DNA of 64,000 nucleotides from Pinisolibacter aquiterrae (GTDB lineage: Bacteria > Pseudomonadota > Alphaproteobacteria > Rhizobiales > Ancalomicrobiaceae), in assembly GCF_019160155.1 (NCBI RefSeq), contig NZ_JAFNIH010000019.1:372001-436000 (forward strand), read 5' to 3'. How positions within the stretch are numbered: the stretch's first letter is position 1; every line of letters starts with the position of its first letter. Below the pieces are notes generated by a model. That model worked only from the letters and a program-made list of their open reading frames with translations. It had not been told where the DNA came from and ran no database searches. Position numbers and translations under genes: made by a program. This document shows, in pieces, positions 62,200 through 64,000 of this stretch.

Positions 62200-63171
62200 T
62201 CAGGCCGCCTTGCAGGCTTCGAAACCGGCCTTCAGGGCCGCGAAGTCGAGATCGCGGCCGATGAAGACCAGACGCGTGCGGCGCTCCTCGTCGGGCTTCC
62301 AGTCGCGCTGGTGATTGCCCTCGACGATCATGTGGACGCCCTGGACCACGTAGCGCTCGGGATCGCCCTTGAAGGCGATGATGCCCTTCATCCGGCGGAT
62401 GTTGGGACCCTGTTCCTGGGTCGCCCGGTTGACCCATTCGAAGAAGGGTTCCGGCTCCATGTCGCCGGCCTCGAGGCTGATCGACTTCACCGTCTCGTCG
62501 TGGCTGTGATGATCGGCGACGAGGAACTCCGGCTCGACCAGAAGGATCCGGTCGAGATCGAAGGCGCCGCGATCGAGCACTTCGGAGAGATCGACCGCGC
62601 AGCGCTCGGTCTCGACGATGCGGGCCTGCGGATTGATCGCCAGGATCTCCGCCTTGACCCGCGCCAGTTCCTCGGCGGAGACGAGATCGACCTTGTTGAG
62701 CAGGATCACGTCGGCGAAGGCGACCTGATCCTCGGCCTCGGGGCTGTCCTCGATGCGGGCCATCAGGTTCTTGGCATCGACCACGGTGACGATCGCATCG
62801 AGACGCGTCTTGGCGCGCACCTCGTCGTCCATGAAGAAGGTCTGGGCGACCGGCGCGGGATCGGCGAGACCCGTGGTCTCGATGATCACCGCGTCGAACT
62901 TGCCCTTGCGCTTCATCAGGCCTTCGAGAATGCGAATGAGATCGCCGCGAACGGTGCAGCAGATGCAGCCGTTGTTCATCTCGAAGATCTCCTCGTCGGT
63001 GTCGACGACCAGGTCGTTGTCGATGCCGACTTCGCCGAACTCGTTGACGATCACCGCATATTTCTTGCCGTGATCCTCCGAGAGGATGCGATTGAGGAGG
63101 GTCGTCTTGCCGGCACCGAGATAGCCGGTGAGCACGGTGACGGGAATGGCCGAAGCGGCGGCGGACGTCAT
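62200..63171 (-). CDS. COG0523 (CobW-type) GTPase, probable zinc chaperone
   Basis: The 323-residue GTPase has Walker A GYLGAGKT at 16-23, the metal-binding CxCC (C69, C71, C72) in NNGCICCTVRGD, ETTGLADPAPVAQTFF as switch region, and NKVD for guanine recognition. A C-terminal CobW domain starts near GPNIRRMKGIIAF. Proteins of this group deliver zinc to client enzymes under scarcity. ATG at 63171 has AAGGA ten bases upstream; a GTG at 63222, overlapping the znuA stop as GTGA, would add 17 residues. Position after znuA supports zinc rather than cobalamin. Confidence 0.9.
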   Translation of the reverse strand: MTSAAASAIPVTVLTGYLGAGKTTLLNRILSEDHGKKYAVIVNEFGEVGIDNDLVVDTDEEIFEMNNGCICCTVRGDLIRILEGLMKRKGKFDAVIIETTGLADPAPVAQTFFMDDEVRAKTRLDAIVTVVDAKNLMARIEDSPEAEDQVAFADVILLNKVDLVSAEELARVKAEILAINPQARIVETERCAVDLSEVLDRGAFDLDRILLVEPEFLVADHHSHDETVKSISLEAGDMEPEPFFEWVNRATQEQGPNIRRMKGIIAFKGDPERYVVQGVHMIVEGNHQRDWKPDEERRTRLVFIGRDLDFAALKAGFEACKAA

Positions 63172-63218
63172 CGAGGAGGGTTCCTTGTCTCTCGCGAAGC
63201 CCACCGCCGGGCGATCGG

Positions 63219-64000
63219 TCACGAATCGGCCATCGCCGCCGTCAGGAGCTTCACGTTGTTGCGGACCATATCGACATATGTGGAGGCCGGTCCACCCTTT
63301 GGCGAGAGGCTGTCGGAATAGAGTTCCCCACCCAGGACGACACCCGTCTCCTTGGCGATCCGCTTCACCAATCGACCGTCCGTCATGTTCTCGATGAAGA
63401 CGGCGGTGATGTGTTCACGCCGGATCTGGCGGATCAGCGCGGCGACCGCCTTGGCAGAGGGCTCGGCGTCGGTCGACAGACCCTGCGGCGCCACGAATTC
63501 GATGCCGTAGGTCGTGGCGAAATAGCCGAAGGCGTCGTGAGAGGTGATGACCCGCCGCCGCGCCGCCGGCACCGCCGCGATCTTCGCCCGCACCTCGGCG
63601 TCGAGGCCGGCGAGTTCGCTGGTGAAGGCGGCGGCATTGGCTGTGTAGACCTCGCGCCCCTCCGGATCGGCGACGATCAGCGCGTCGCGAATGTTCGCCA
63701 CGTAGAGCTTCACGTTGTCGATCGACTGCCAGGCGTGGGGATCGAAGGCACCGTGATCATGGTCGTGGCCGGCCTTGGCCTCGGCGCCGTGCGCCTCGCC
63801 CTCGTCCTCGGCCTTCTGCGGCACGACGCCCTTGGAGGCGACCACCACCGCCGCCCGGGTTCCCGAGGCGGCGACCAGACGATCCATCCAGCCCTCGAAG
63901 CCGAGCCCGTTGACGAAGACGAGTTTCGCGGCGGCGAGCGTCTTGGCGTCGCTCGGCTTCGGCTGGAACACGTGCGCGTCGCCGTTCGGCCCGACCAGCG
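63219..64000 (-). CDS. znuA: Zinc ABC transporter substrate-binding protein ZnuA (N-terminus outside window)
   Basis: Only the C-terminal 260 codons are present; the start is beyond the right edge. The visible part has NGDAHVFQP with a zinc-ligand histidine, and a His/Asp/Glu-rich loop (EDEGEAHGAEAKAGHDHDHG) that recruits zinc. FDPHAWQS carries the second ligand histidine, TSHDAFGYFATTYG the third, and the late acidic ligand lies in GGELYSDSLSPKGG. It captures zinc in the periplasm for ZnuBC, whose genes are not in the window. It is the first of three minus-strand zinc genes seen here. Confidence 0.93.
   Translation of the reverse strand, partial: LVGPNGDAHVFQPKPSDAKTLAAAKLVFVNGLGFEGWMDRLVAASGTRAAVVVASKGVVPQKAEDEGEAHGAEAKAGHDHDHGAFDPHAWQSIDNVKLYVANIRDALIVADPEGREVYTANAAAFTSELAGLDAEVRAKIAAVPAARRRVITSHDAFGYFATTYGIEFVAPQGLSTDAEPSAKAVAALIRQIRREHITAVFIENMTDGRLVKRIAKETGVVLGGELYSDSLSPKGGPASTYVDMVRNNVKLLTAAMADS

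Overview
The window is about 64 kb of very GC-rich DNA with tightly packed genes and many ATGA or GTGA stop/start overlaps. The gene content points to an alphaproteobacterium of the Hyphomicrobiales (Rhizobiales). Supporting signs are a bcsA-bcsB-bcsZ-TPR-bcsN cellulose operon of the Agrobacterium type, an ornithine decarboxylase with a long structured leader followed by homospermidine synthase, an Entner-Doudoroff aldolase, a periplasmic glucan protein and a 41-residue L36. No rRNA, tRNA, CRISPR array, transposase or prophage was found.

Layout. 1-2.4 kb: the end of pyruvate kinase, two small minus-strand genes and rpmJ. 3-11.8 kb: a five-gene cellulose operon, with a convergent CelD/BcsL-like acetyltransferase at 12-13.2 kb. 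13.2-21.1 kb: a glycolate/glyoxylate block, in which GlcDEF oxidises glycolate to glyoxylate, malate synthase G condenses it with acetyl-CoA, GlcG follows, and a divergent IclR regulator sits beside glcB. 21.4-24.5 kb: a creatininase-family hydrolase and an 8-oxoguanine deaminase, with a divergent ABC ATPase that has no permease. 24.5-27.2 kb: MarR, a DMT transporter and LacI. 27.4-30.7 kb: a DUF533 protein, KDPG aldolase and OpgD/OpgG. 31-35.5 kb: a copper ATPase, a GNAT enzyme and an MFS transporter. 35.7-38.1 kb: a solitary TPR protein of lower GC content than its neighbours.

38.2-46.9 kb is a complete branched-chain-type ABC importer bracketed by two acyl-CoA-ligase-type enzymes. It is probably an uptake-and-activation unit for an organic acid. 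47.2-49.3 kb holds TRAP permease subunits without a binding protein. 49.5-53.3 kb has a glutamine-amidotransferase-like hydrolase, a NicO/DUF1007 metal export pair and a LysR regulator. 53.5-58.7 kb is the polyamine block: promoter, structured leader, ornithine decarboxylase, GNAT, two small unknown genes and homospermidine synthase. 58.8-61.2 kb has a chemoreceptor and a small membrane protein. 61.2-64 kb is a minus-strand zinc unit of ZnuA (cut by the window edge), a COG0523 GTPase and a WD40 protein.

Three observations stand out. First, a pair of 127/128-bp intergenic elements lies directly on the stop codons of glcB and the lacI-type gene; each has a conserved core and flanking hairpins whose arm sequences differ between copies yet remain self-complementary. 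Second, the solitary TPR protein has the architecture of modular NLR-like sensors and may be a defence-type protein; this is inference. Third, the ornithine decarboxylase leader has a recognisable promoter and folds, and probably belongs to the speF leader family. Smaller repeats include a 43-bp triplicate at the end of the NicO gene and a nested palindrome inside the liv operon.
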